Notes under the pieces: generated by a model | The model's database searches: none | Told to the model about the DNA's origin: nothing | The model's input: the letters and a program-made list of their open reading frames with translations, nothing else | Translations under genes and position numbers: made by a program | Assembly: GCA_041432705.1 (NCBI GenBank) | Contig: JAPWAE010000002.1 | Span: 310,001 to 374,000 of the forward strand | From: Pauljensenia sp018375675 | Lineage (GTDB): Bacteria > Actinomycetota > Actinomycetes > Actinomycetales > Actinomycetaceae | DNA: 64,000 nt | Reading direction: 5' to 3' | Part shown: positions 34,332 through 45,342 of the stretch, piece by piece | How the letters are laid out: every line of letters starts with the position of its first letter | Numbering within the stretch: position 1 is the stretch's first letter

Positions 34332-35468
34332 ATGAAGTTCACCGTCGCCCGCGATGTTCTGGCCGAAGCCGTGTCGTGGACCGCCCGCGCGCTCCCCGTG
34401 CGTCCGGCCTCGCCGATCCTGGCCGGCGTGCGCATCAAGGCTGAAGGCGACGAGCTGACCCTGTCCTCCTTCGACTACGAGGTCTCCGCGAACTCGCACA
34501 TCCCCGCAACCGTCGACGAGGCCGGCGAGGTCCTGGTCTCCGGTCGTCTGCTCGCCGACATCTCCAAGTCGCTGCCCTCCAAGCCCGTCTCCGTCGAGCT
34601 CGACGGCCAGAAGGTAAACCTGGTCTGCGGCTCCTCGCACTTCACACTTGCGGTTATGCCCCTCGACGAGTACCCGCTGCTGCCTGCGCAGCCCACGGGC
34701 ATCGGTGCGATCGATTCCTCGACGCTGTCGCAGGCCGTCTCCCAGGTGTCGATCGCCGCGTCGCGCGACGACACGCTGCCCCTGCTGACGGGCGTGCGCA
34801 TCGAGATCAACGGCCCGGCGATCACGCTGCTGGCCACCGACCGCTACCGTCTCGCCATGCGCGAGCTGGATTGGGAGCCCACCAACACCTCCATCGAAGA
34901 GGTCGCCCTGGTCAAGGCCCGCATCCTCCAGGACGTCGCCAAGTCGATGACCTCGGGCGCCAAGGTCGAGGTCGGCCTGTCCGGCGAATCCCAGCCCGGT
35001 GCCTCGTCCCTCATTGGCTTCACCGCCCAGGGACGCCGCACCACGTCGACGCTCATGGATGGCGACTACCCCGCCGTGCGCCGCCTCTTCCCTGACACGA
35101 CGCCGATCCAGGCCGTCGTCGATCGCCACGCCCTGCTCGAGGCCGTCAAGCGTATGTCGCTGGTCGCCGAGCGCAAGACTTCCGTGCGCCTGGCATTCAC
35201 CGAGGGCCAGCTGGTCCTCGAGGCCGGACAGGGCGACAACGCCCAGGCCTCCGAGGCCATCGAGGCGACCCTGAACGGTGACGATATTTCGACCGCGTTC
35301 AACCCGCAGTTCCTCATCGATGGCCTGCAGGTCCTGGACACCGACTACGTGCGCTTCGGCTTCACGCACCCCACGAAGCCGGCCGTCATCACGGGCCAGA
35401 AGAAGGCCGACGAGGGCGAGGTCACGCAGTTCCGCTACCTGCTGATGCCCATCCGCTTCGGCATCTGA
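34332..35468 (+). CDS. dnaN: DNA polymerase III sliding clamp (beta subunit)
   Basis: Ring-shaped processivity clamp, 378 residues. The true start is MKFTVARDVLAEAVSWTARA at 34332 with TGGAGG upstream; a longer frame begins in the origin region. Three clamp repeats are visible, with LLTGVRIEI and ATDRYRLAMREL in the second domain and the C-terminal FRYLLMPIRF that binds partner peptides. It is followed after one base by recF. Confidence 0.98.
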   Translation: MKFTVARDVLAEAVSWTARALPVRPASPILAGVRIKAEGDELTLSSFDYEVSANSHIPATVDEAGEVLVSGRLLADISKSLPSKPVSVELDGQKVNLVCGSSHFTLAVMPLDEYPLLPAQPTGIGAIDSSTLSQAVSQVSIAASRDDTLPLLTGVRIEINGPAITLLATDRYRLAMRELDWEPTNTSIEEVALVKARILQDVAKSMTSGAKVEVGLSGESQPGASSLIGFTAQGRRTTSTLMDGDYPAVRRLFPDTTPIQAVVDRHALLEAVKRMSLVAERKTSVRLAFTEGQLVLEAGQGDNAQASEAIEATLNGDDISTAFNPQFLIDGLQVLDTDYVRFGFTHPTKPAVITGQKKADEGEVTQFRYLLMPIRFGI

Positions 35469-35469
35469 C

Positions 35470-36666
35470 GTGCGCGTCTCCCACCTGGCCCTCGACGACT
35501 TCCGCTCCTGGAAGCACGGGGTCGTCGAGCTGCCCGAGGGCCCCACGGTCCTCGTGGGCGCGAACGGCCAGGGAAAGACAAACCTCGTCGAGGCGCTTGC
35601 CTACCTGTCCACGTTTTCGTCGCACAGGGTCGGCGCGGAGGGTGCCCTCGTGCGCATCCCCATCGACGAGGCCGAGGCCGCCCCGGGTGGTGCCGTCATC
35701 CGCGCGCGTGTTGTGGCCTCGGGCCGCGAGCAGGTCATCGAGCTCGAAATCGTTCGCGGCAAGGCCAATCGCGCGCGCATCAACCGCGCGCAGGTCAAGC
35801 CCCGCGAGATTCTGGGCATCGTGCGCACGGTCGTGTTCGCACCCGAGGACCTCTCGCTCGTGCGCGGCGACCCGTCTGTGCGCCGATCTTTCTTGGACGA
35901 CCTGGCCACGCAGCTCTCCCCCATACACGCCTCCGTGCGCTCCGACTTCGACCGGGTCGCACGCCAGCGCGCGGCGCTCATGAAGGCCGCCCAGGCCTCG
36001 CTCCGCCGCGGCCAGTCCCCCGACCTGTCGACCCTCGAGATCTGGGACCAGCAGTTTGCCGCCCTGTCTGCGCGCATCACCGCCACGCGCGCATCCATCG
36101 CATCGCGCCTGGAAGAGCCGGCCGCGCGCTCCTACGACGACGTCGCCGACTCCCCGCGCCACCTGCGCCTCGCCTTCGATGCCTCGGTCGACCGCGTCAT
36201 CGGCACCGACCCCGACAACCCGGCCAGCGCTGATCTCACCGACGTGGAGGCCCAAACCGAGCGCATGCTCGCGGCCCTCGCGTCGGTACGCGAGAAGGAA
36301 ACCGAGCGAGGCGTCAATCTCGTCGGCGCACACCGCGACGACCTGACCCTCAGCCTCGGCGCGATGCCCGTCAAGGGCTACGCCTCGCACGGCGAATCAT
36401 GGTCGGTTGCCCTCGCGCTGCGCCTCGGCGCATTCGAACTGCTCAGCGACGACGGCGACACACCGATCCTCATCCTCGACGACGTGTTCGCCGAGCTCGA
36501 CTCCTCGCGCCGCGAGGGCCTGGCCGCCCTTGCCTCGAAGGCCGAGCAGATCATCGTCACCTGCGCGGTCGCCGGCGACCTGCCCGCCTCGCTCGACCAC
36601 CACGCCCTGCGCGTGCGCCTCGACCCCGAGCGCGGCACTGTCATCGACGAGGCCGACGATGAGTGA
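35470..36666 (+). CDS. recF: DNA replication and repair protein RecF
   Basis: SMC-like ATPase that loads RecA at gaps through RecOR. 398 residues; GTG start one base after dnaN (MRVSHLALDDFRSW). Walker A GANGQGKTNLVEAL near residue 34, EDLSLVRGDPSVRRSFLD, LVGAHRDDL, signature region YASHGESWSVALALRL and Walker B PILILDDVFAELD near 335. The stop overlaps the next start by 8 bases. Confidence 0.97.
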   Translation: MRVSHLALDDFRSWKHGVVELPEGPTVLVGANGQGKTNLVEALAYLSTFSSHRVGAEGALVRIPIDEAEAAPGGAVIRARVVASGREQVIELEIVRGKANRARINRAQVKPREILGIVRTVVFAPEDLSLVRGDPSVRRSFLDDLATQLSPIHASVRSDFDRVARQRAALMKAAQASLRRGQSPDLSTLEIWDQQFAALSARITATRASIASRLEEPAARSYDDVADSPRHLRLAFDASVDRVIGTDPDNPASADLTDVEAQTERMLAALASVREKETERGVNLVGAHRDDLTLSLGAMPVKGYASHGESWSVALALRLGAFELLSDDGDTPILILDDVFAELDSSRREGLAALASKAEQIIVTCAVAGDLPASLDHHALRVRLDPERGTVIDEADDE

Positions 36667-37447
36667 GCGCGAGGACGTGGCCGCCGACGAGCTGAGCGGA
36701 TCTGAGGCCCCCGGCGACGAAGTCGACGCCGACGAGTTCGTCGTCCGCGCCCTCGAACGAGCCCAGAGCGTCGCCCGCACGCACGGCTACACGAGGTCCA
36801 CCCTGCCCTCGTGGGGCCTCGACGAAACACGTCCCCGACGCAGCCTCGACGGATCCAGCGAATATGCCGCCATCGAAACCGACGGATTCGGCCGCCTCGC
36901 CGACGAGGAGAACGTCTCCGCGCGCGCCGCAGCCCGAGCCGCCGCCTACCGCCACGGAGGCGGGATCGAAGCCCCGGCCTCGTCGACGGAGGAAGACCCC
37001 GAGGGCGATCTCGCGGCCCTGCGCCAGGCCCTGGAGGGAACCGGCGCCTCGTGGAGCCGCGCCCCCGGCATGGCAGCCATGCGCCCGCGCTACCGGAGGG
37101 CTAATTCCCTGGGCGTGATTCTGGCCCGCACGATCAAAACCCGAGAATGGGACACCCCCACCAAGATGGGGTCGATCATGGCGAAATGGCGCGACATCGT
37201 GGGCCCCCAGGTCGCCGAACACGCCCGCATAGAGACCTTCGAGGGGCACCGCCTGGTCGTGCGCACCGACTCCACAGCCTGGGCCAAACAGCTCCAGCTT
37301 CTCCTGCCCACCATCGAGCGGCGAATCGCCGAGGAAGTCGGGTCCGGCGTCGTCGAGCAGGTCATCATCCGAGGACCCGTCGCCCCCTCGTGGAAGAAAG
37401 GCCCCTACGTCGTGCGTGGCCGAGGCCCTCGCGCGGACTACGGGTGA
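36659..37447 (+). CDS. DciA-type helicase-loading protein (DUF721)
   Basis: A 262-residue protein with a C-terminal DUF721 domain (about 140-262): RRANSLGVILARTIKTREWD, MAKWRDIVGPQVAEHARIETFEGHRLVVRTDSTAWAKQLQLL and VEQVIIRGP. DciA is the ancestral loader of DnaB in bacteria without DnaC/DnaI. The N-terminal half is acidic, low-complexity and probably disordered. It overlaps recF, so it is expressed with the dnaN-recF operon. Confidence 0.9.
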   Translation: MSEREDVAADELSGSEAPGDEVDADEFVVRALERAQSVARTHGYTRSTLPSWGLDETRPRRSLDGSSEYAAIETDGFGRLADEENVSARAAARAAAYRHGGGIEAPASSTEEDPEGDLAALRQALEGTGASWSRAPGMAAMRPRYRRANSLGVILARTIKTREWDTPTKMGSIMAKWRDIVGPQVAEHARIETFEGHRLVVRTDSTAWAKQLQLLLPTIERRIAEEVGSGVVEQVIIRGPVAPSWKKGPYVVRGRGPRADYG

Positions 37448-37547
37448 CAGCGCCGCGCACGTCGGCGTCCATATGATGTTTCTGACCGCGCGGTCTCTGA
37501 TACGCTGTTCCGTTAGCCCGCGCGTGAGGGCTTGTTAAGGAGACATC

Positions 37548-38456
37548 ATGAGCAATCCATTCGCCAGGAACGAAGGAAGCGCCCAGGGATTTGGCCAGCA
37601 GGGCGGGTACCCCGGCGCTGCCCAGGGCGGATACCAGCAGGGATACGGCCAGCAGGGCGGATACGCTCCCGGCCAGTACCAGGGCGGATATTCCGGCGCT
37701 GCCCAGGGCGTGCCCCAGCAGGCCTACGGCCAGTGGAACCCGCAGGGTGGCTACGGCGGGCAGGGAGGATTCCCTCAGGGCGCGCCCCAGCAGAGTGGCA
37801 AGTCCAAGACGCCGCTCATCATCGGCATCATTGCGAGCGTCGTCGTCATCGCGATCATCGTCGGTATCGTCATCTGGGCGATGTCGGGATCTGATTCCAA
37901 CGACTCCTCCAACAACTCCACCCCCGCACCTGGCACCTCCGCCCCGGCAAACCCGGGCAGTGGCAGCGCAAACCCGGCAAACCCCGCGCCCGGCAACCCT
38001 CAGGCGCCGAACAACACCAACCCGTCCGCCGCACCCACGCAGGGAAACGGAACGGGAGCCAACGGCATGCTCAGCATGACCCCGTACGGCGCCACCAATC
38101 TCTACGAGATCACCGACATCTCCTACGGCCCCAAGGCCGACAATAACGAGCAGACGCTGAAGGTGACCTTCAAGGTCACTAACAAGGGCAATGCCCCGGA
38201 ATTCGGCGGCATGTACCCGCGTGCGTACCAGAACAACGAACAGCTTGGACCGCCCAACTTCTTCATGACCCAGAAGCCCGATGACTTCGAGTACGTGCCC
38301 GGTGTCGAGGACGTTCCGGCCGGACAGTCTGTTCAGTACGTCGTCTACTGGGTGATCCCAAACAAGCGCGACCCCATTGAGTTCCGCGACCCGGCCTGGA
38401 CGCTGCTTCAGGGGCAGGGCCAGGATTACCAAAAGTGGACCTGGCAGCCGAAGTAA
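37548..38456 (+). CDS. Membrane-anchored protein with Gln/Gly-rich cytoplasmic head and DUF5067-like outer domain
   Basis: A 302-residue protein. AAGGAG precedes the ATG. The first 85 residues are Gly/Gln/Tyr-rich imperfect repeats (GYQQGYGQQGGYAPGQYQGG), followed by one membrane helix (PLIIGIIASVVVIAIIVGIVIWAM), an Asn/Pro/Ala-rich linker and a beta-rich outer domain: LYEITDISYGPKADNNEQTLKVTF, GGMYPRAYQNNEQL, VPAGQSVQYVVYWVIPN. The outer domain resembles DUF5067/DUF4352 immunoglobulin-like folds. Function unknown. The 101-bp gap before it contains a likely promoter. Confidence 0.75.
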   Translation: MSNPFARNEGSAQGFGQQGGYPGAAQGGYQQGYGQQGGYAPGQYQGGYSGAAQGVPQQAYGQWNPQGGYGGQGGFPQGAPQQSGKSKTPLIIGIIASVVVIAIIVGIVIWAMSGSDSNDSSNNSTPAPGTSAPANPGSGSANPANPAPGNPQAPNNTNPSAAPTQGNGTGANGMLSMTPYGATNLYEITDISYGPKADNNEQTLKVTFKVTNKGNAPEFGGMYPRAYQNNEQLGPPNFFMTQKPDDFEYVPGVEDVPAGQSVQYVVYWVIPNKRDPIEFRDPAWTLLQGQGQDYQKWTWQPK

Positions 38457-38559
38457 TCCACTGATCAGGCGTCGCGCACGCGCACGCTCAGAGCTCTGAA
38501 ACGGCATCTTTTCGAGCATCCTGACGCGCGAATCGTCGCTGTTTACAAGTGAGCGACGG

Positions 38560-38587
38560 GGCCGCCCTCCCAGCCGGGAGGGCGGCC
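38560..38587 (+). terminator. Terminator hairpin before gyrB
   Basis: GGCCGCCCTCCC (38560-38571) pairs with GGGAGGGCGGCC (38576-38587), followed by TTGTG. It ends the preceding gene; the remaining 38588-38763 sequence is the gyrB leader with TAGAAT (38713-38718) as a possible -10 box. Confidence 0.75.
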
Positions 38588-38763
38588 TTGTGCGTCCCAG
38601 CAGCAACCACAATCGGCATGTGACTGGTCACAGTCGACTTTTCGTTGGAATCACGCAGTTTGTAAAGTAACCCTCCGAGCCTGTCAATCCCGGGAACAAG
38701 CGCCACTTTTGGTAGAATCTACAAGGTTAAACATCTATTTTCGCGCACTGCGAGGGGAGCCAC

Positions 38764-40788
38764 GTGGCTGACAACGAGAAGACCGCCGAAGGCGAGCAGT
38801 CCTACGGCGCATCGGACATCACCGTCCTCGAGGGCCTGGAAGCCGTCCGCAAGCGCCCGGGCATGTACATCGGATCCACCGGCGAACGCGGCCTGCACCA
38901 CCTGGTGTACGAGGTCGTCGACAACTCCGTCGACGAGGCCCTGGCCGGCTACGCCGACCACATCGAGGTCACGATCCAGGAAGACGGCGGCATCAAGGTC
39001 GTCGACAACGGTCGAGGCATCCCCGTCGACGAGCACCCCACCGAGCACAAGCCCACCGTCGAGGTCGTCATGACGATCCTCCACGCCGGCGGTAAGTTCG
39101 GCGGCGGCGGATACGCCGTCTCGGGCGGCCTGCACGGCGTCGGCATCTCCGTCGTCAACGCCCTGTCCACCCGCGTGAACACCGAGATCCGCCGCCAGGG
39201 CTACGTGTGGCGCATGTCGTTCGCCAACGGCGGCACCCCCATCACCCCCCTCGAACGCGGCGAAAAAACCGACGAGACCGGCACCACCCAGGTCTTCTAC
39301 CCGGACCCGGAGATCTTCGAAACCGTCGAATTCGACTTCGAGACCCTGCGCCAGCGCTTCCAGCAGATGGCCTTCCTCAACAAGGGCCTGCGCATCACCC
39401 TGACCGACGAGCGCGAGTTCGCCACCGACGAAGGCGACGAGATCGCCGGCGGCGAGGAGGCCTCGGACAAGAAGACCAAGGGTCACCGCACCGTCACCTA
39501 CTGCTACGAGCACGGCCTGCGCGACTACGTCGAATACCTCGACTCCGCCAAGAAGTCCGACACGATCAACAACGAGATCATCGACTTCGAAGCCGAAAAC
39601 GACGAAGGCACCATGAGCGTGGAAATCGCCATGCAGTGGACCACCGCCTACTCCTCGTCCGTCCACACCTTCGCCAACACCATCAACACGACCGAAGGCG
39701 GCATGCACGAGGAGGGCTTCCGCACCGCGCTGACCTCCCTCGTCAACCGCTACGGCCGCGACAAGGGCATCATCCGCGACAAGGACGACAACCTCACCGG
39801 TGACGACGTTCGCGAAGGCCTGACCGCCGTCATCTCGATCAAGCTCACCGAGCCCCAGTTCGAAGGTCAGACGAAGACCAAGCTCGGCAACACCGAAGCC
39901 CGCACCTTCGTCGCCCAGCAGGTCTACTCCAAGCTCACCGACTGGTTCGACGCCCACCCCGCCGACGCCAAGGCCATCATCAACAAGGGCCAGGCCGCCC
40001 AGGCCGCCCGCGTCGCCGCCCGCAAGGCCCGCGAGGCCACGCGCCGCAAGGGCGTCCTCGAATCCGCCTCCATGCCCGGCAAGCTGCGCGACTGCTCCTC
40101 GCGCACGCCGTCCGAGTGCGAAATCTTCATCGTCGAGGGCGACTCCGCAGGCGGTTCCGCCGTCGGCGGCCGCGACCCCGAGCGTCAGGCCATCCTGCCG
40201 ATCCGCGGAAAGATCCTCAACGTCGAAAAGGCGCGCCTGGACCGAGCCCTGTCCTCGGACACCATCCGCTCCCTCATCACCGCCTTCGGCACCGGCATCG
40301 GCGAAGACTTCGACATCTCGAAGCTGCGCTACGGCAAGATCGTCATCATGGCGGACGCCGACGTCGACGGCCAGCACATCGCCACGCTGCTGCTGACCCT
40401 CCTCTTCCGCTACATGCGACCCCTCATCGAGGGCGGCCACACCTTCATCGCCATGCCCCCGCTGTACCGCATCAAGTGGACCAACGCTGAGCATGAATTC
40501 GCATACTCCGACAAGGAGCGCGACGAACTGCTCGCTGCCGGCGCCGCCGCGAACCGCCGCCTGCCCAAGGAAGGCGGCATCCAGCGATACAAGGGTCTGG
40601 GCGAAATGAACGACCACGAATTGTGGGAGACCACCATGGATCCGGCCAGCCGAATCCTCAAGCAGGTCACCCTCGACGAGGCCGCAGACGCCGACGAGAC
40701 CTTCACGATCCTCATGGGCGACGACGTCGACCGACGCCGCACGTTCATCCAGCGCAACGCCTCCGACGTGCGCTTCCTCGACATCTGA
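38764..40788 (+). CDS. gyrB: DNA gyrase subunit B
   Basis: ATPase subunit of gyrase, 674 residues; GTG start at 38764 preceded by GAGGGGAG. GHKL ATPase motifs VDNSVDEALAG, KVVDNGRGIPV and GGLHGVGISVVNAL; transducer domain; TOPRIM with FIVEGDSAGGSA and IMADADVDGQHI; C-terminal GLGEMN...LWETTMDP. Complete. Confidence 0.98.
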   Translation: MADNEKTAEGEQSYGASDITVLEGLEAVRKRPGMYIGSTGERGLHHLVYEVVDNSVDEALAGYADHIEVTIQEDGGIKVVDNGRGIPVDEHPTEHKPTVEVVMTILHAGGKFGGGGYAVSGGLHGVGISVVNALSTRVNTEIRRQGYVWRMSFANGGTPITPLERGEKTDETGTTQVFYPDPEIFETVEFDFETLRQRFQQMAFLNKGLRITLTDEREFATDEGDEIAGGEEASDKKTKGHRTVTYCYEHGLRDYVEYLDSAKKSDTINNEIIDFEAENDEGTMSVEIAMQWTTAYSSSVHTFANTINTTEGGMHEEGFRTALTSLVNRYGRDKGIIRDKDDNLTGDDVREGLTAVISIKLTEPQFEGQTKTKLGNTEARTFVAQQVYSKLTDWFDAHPADAKAIINKGQAAQAARVAARKAREATRRKGVLESASMPGKLRDCSSRTPSECEIFIVEGDSAGGSAVGGRDPERQAILPIRGKILNVEKARLDRALSSDTIRSLITAFGTGIGEDFDISKLRYGKIVIMADADVDGQHIATLLLTLLFRYMRPLIEGGHTFIAMPPLYRIKWTNAEHEFAYSDKERDELLAAGAAANRRLPKEGGIQRYKGLGEMNDHELWETTMDPASRILKQVTLDEAADADETFTILMGDDVDRRRTFIQRNASDVRFLDI

Positions 40789-40809
40789 CATCACCCACGA
40801 CCAGCCCAG

Positions 40810-40819
40810 CCCCGGCCTC
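40810..40819 (-). repeat. GAGGCCGGGG word between gyrB and gyrA
   Basis: Copy of the recurrent word (as CCCCGGCCTC on the plus strand) in the 76-bp gyrB-gyrA gap, outside any reading frame. Confidence 0.6.
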
Positions 40820-40864
40820 GTACCGGGCGGGCCCGATCGAGCAGAAACAACGTAAGGAACACTT

Positions 40865-43477
<2,613 letters not shown>

Positions 43478-43481
43478 CGCG

Positions 43482-43519
43482 TGATCACGGGACGAGGCCC
43501 CCGCCTCGTCCCGTGATCA
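43482..43519. terminator. Perfect 17-bp terminator hairpin after gyrA
   Basis: TGATCACGGGACGAGGC (43482-43498) is mirrored exactly by GCCTCGTCCCGTGATCA (43503-43519) with a CCCC loop, 4 bases after the gyrA stop. Confidence 0.85.
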
Positions 43520-43604
43520 ATCTGCCAAACCGGCGCGGAACCAGCGCCGGTGCCAGGCGATGCGGTAGCCTGGCAGATAGGAAGTGCGACCTGGAAGGAA
43601 ACCC

Positions 43605-43997
43605 ATGAGCGACCACGTCTCGAGCACCCGCAGCGACGCTCCCCGCCGAGTTGACCTGGCCATCGCGCGCATCGACGCGTGGACCGTCATGAAGGTGGCG
43701 TTCCTGCTGTCCGTCGCCCTGGGTATCGCAATGGTCGTCGCCACGATCGTCCTGTGGCTCATGGTCGATGCCATGCACGTCTTCAGCCAGCTCGAGGAAT
43801 TCCTCAAGACCATGGGCGCCGGCCGCTACGCGGACCTCCTGGACTACGCTCGCCTGCCGCGCGTCATCTCCTACGCGACCATCGTCGCGGTCATCAACGT
43901 CGTTCTGCTCACCGCCCTGTCGACGCTGGGAGCCATGCTCTACAACGTCGTCGCTTCGCTGGTGGGTGGCATCAAGGTGTCCCTCATGGATGAGTGA
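43605..43997 (+). CDS. DUF3566 transmembrane protein
   Basis: A 130-residue membrane protein that follows gyrA in most Actinobacteria. GGAAGGAA precedes the ATG at 43605. Basic head (RRVDLAIARIDAWTVMK) typical of DUF3566, then two helices: VAFLLSVALGIAMVVATIVLWLMV and YATIVAVINVVLLTALSTLGAML, ending LYNVVASLVGGIKVSLMDE. Function unknown; it may have its own promoter after the gyrA terminator. Confidence 0.92.
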   Translation: MSDHVSSTRSDAPRRVDLAIARIDAWTVMKVAFLLSVALGIAMVVATIVLWLMVDAMHVFSQLEEFLKTMGAGRYADLLDYARLPRVISYATIVAVINVVLLTALSTLGAMLYNVVASLVGGIKVSLMDE

Positions 43998-44009
43998 GGG
44001 CACTCGCGC

Positions 44010-44037
44010 AAGGGGTCGGCTGATGCCGGCCCCTTTT
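44010..44037 (+). terminator. Terminator after the DUF3566 gene
   Basis: AAGGGGTCGGC pairs (one G-T) with GCCGGCCCCTT and is followed by TTTGC; 13 bp after the stop. Confidence 0.85.
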
Positions 44038-44049
44038 GCTATGCCGTTC

Positions 44050-44385
44050 AGGGGTTCTTGCGTTGCTTGTGGCCCCGCTGGTGTTCCGGGTGCCGTCGGG
44101 CCTGACTCGTCGGGCCGGGCTGCTTTGTGCGCCCGTGGGCGGCGGCCCGCCCGCGAGATCGCCACACGCGAGCCTGAAGGCTCGGAGTGGTCGATCTCGA
44201 GGCCCGCCCTGGCCCTGCCGCCACCCACCGGCACCGCGGCCAGGCCCCGCCACCGCCCGCGGGTGTCGCAGCCAGGCCCTCCGCTCCCTCCGGCGCCCTC
44301 CACACCAGTGGGGCGTGGTCGCTGATGTGTGGCTCGGTGCGTCGTCTCGAAGCCCGGCCAGGCCCCGCCATAGCCCGCAGGCATC
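44050..44385 (-). repeat. GC-rich dispersed element, copy B (minus orientation)
   Basis: Read on the minus strand it gives the same ordered blocks as copy A at 22067-22370: GGGGCCTGGCCGGGCTTCGA, GTGTGGAGGGCGCCGGAGGG, GAGGGCCTGGCTGCG, GCGGGCGGGCCGCCGCCCAC, AGCAGCCCGGCCC and CCCGGAACACCAGCG. Small internal stems (GAGCCTTCAGGCTC) replace different but equally self-complementary bases in copy A. No ORF in it is supported. Confidence 0.75.
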
Positions 44386-44399
44386 ACAAATCTCTCGCG

Positions 44400-44604
44400 T
44401 GAAACCGACATCGCCTTTGCTCGCGCAGGGCGAGCCTCAGATGAAACCGACATCGCCTTTGCGGTTGAGAAATGGGTGTTTTGGGTGCGTTTTTCGGTTG
44501 CAGTGGTGATGGCGGTTTCAATGGTTGCTGTTCTGGGGCGTGCAGTGGTGATGGTGGTTTCATGCTGGCCTGTATCAGTGGTTGCAGAGGTGTCATTGGT
44601 TTCA
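44400..44604. repeat. Regularly spaced repeat array 1: two direct then three inverted 21-mers, 42-bp step
   Basis: Forward copies at 44400-44420 and 44442-44462 (TGAAACCGACATCGCCTTTG+C). Inverted copies at 44500-44520, 44542-44562 and 44584-44604 (GCAG.GGTG.....GGTTTCA). Steps are 42, 58, 42 and 42 bp; spacers are 21, 37, 21 and 21 bp and do not resemble each other. Total 205 bp. It begins 15 bp after copy B of the GC-rich element. Confidence 0.85.
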
Positions 44605-44629
44605 ACGTCGCCACGTCACAGCTGCCTGT

Positions 44630-44834
44630 GCGCGAGAAAGTTCGCCCTGCTCGGTCGGATGGTGGGTGCGAGCGCGAAAAAGTTCGCCCTGCGTGCTCAA
44701 AATGGCCCAAAATGAGCGTTTTATGGCGTGCTGGGCGAACTTTTTCGCGGGTGAGCACGAGGGGACCCGTTGCTGGGCGAACTTTTTCGCGGGTGATCCC
44801 GAGAGGGCCCGCTGTCGGGCGAACTTGTTCGCGG
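44630..44834. repeat. Regularly spaced repeat array 2: same geometry, different 21-mer
   Basis: Forward copies at 44630-44650 and 44672-44692 (GCGCGAGAAAGTTCGCCCTG+C and a one-base variant). Inverted copies at 44730-44750, 44772-44792 (GCTGGGCGAACTTTTTCGCG+G) and 44814-44834 (more diverged). Steps are 42, 58, 42 and 42 bp and the length is 205 bp, exactly as in array 1. The last two spacers (44751-44771 and 44793-44813) are partly alike. Confidence 0.85.
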
Positions 44835-44933
44835 GTTAAGTGGGGGAGAGGGTGTACTGGTCCGATTTTGTCGGCCTACCGGCACCGTGACCAGGCATCA
44901 CAGGTGACTCGTGCCCTACATGTAGGAAACGCC

Positions 44934-45010
44934 GGGGGTTTTGCACTACATGAAGCCCTCTGGCTGCGTGTCATCGGCGTGTCGGACCCTCGTGTAGTGC
45001 AAATCCCCCC
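44934..45010 (+). repeat. Hairpin module H1, copy 1
   Basis: GGGGGTTTTGCACTACATGA at 44934 onward pairs with the 22-base segment 44989-45010 (CGTGTAGTGCAAATCCCCCC end), with a 33-base centre. A 77-bp homologue is at 54661-54737. At one stem position T-A here is G-C there. Confidence 0.8.
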
Positions 45011-45050
45011 GATTGGTTGCGGTGAGGCCGTAGCTTGAGGCGGCGTGGTT

Positions 45051-45123
45051 GCCAAACTGCAGACCCATTGGGTGAAAACAGTCAAAAATGCGCTGTTTTG
45101 GCTGAATGGGTCTGCGCTTTGGC
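45051..45123 (+). repeat. Hairpin module H2, copy 1
   Basis: A 31-base arm (45051-45081, containing GCAGACCCATTGGG) pairs with 45093-45123 (containing CTGAATGGGTCTGC) around an 11-base loop, with internal mismatches. The homologue is at 54776-54852. Confidence 0.8.
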
Positions 45124-45199
45124 GGAATTTCGGATCAGGCGTGGTGTGCGTGCTCGCAGGTGAGGCCGTTATTCCGAGTGCTCACCCGATAGATCGCAC

Positions 45200-45286
45200 G
45201 TTAACTTGCTGACCTGCAAGTTAACCCGTCGATGCGCAGCTAAACACTATGGGTGGCATGGTGGGCAGCCTGCCCAGGCCACCACC
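45200..45286 (+). repeat. Inverted repeats at the end of the first convergent repeat region
   Basis: GTTAACTTGC (45200-45209) is mirrored by GCAAGTTAAC (45216-45225). Then GGTGGCATGGTGGGCAGCCT starts a second stem (45252-45286) ending GGCCACCACC. The second stem has a close copy at 55169-55203. The rest of 43998-45342 carries no supported gene. Confidence 0.7.
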
Positions 45287-45342
45287 TCAAGGGTTAGCGT
45301 GCGCATCAAAGGGTCCAGGTGTCTACCTGTGGGACCGGTTCG

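Noticed and set aside
44400..44834. CRISPR array
   Set aside because: Repeat and spacer lengths (21/21) superficially look CRISPR-like, but the repeats change orientation, are only five per array, are degenerate, and no cas gene is near.
44384..45038. Protein-coding reading of the repeat arrays (repeats in frame because 42 is a multiple of 3)
   Set aside because: ORFs exist on both strands, but they lack ribosome sites and recognisable families. The inverted arms would give unrelated peptides, and the 58-bp central step breaks the frame.
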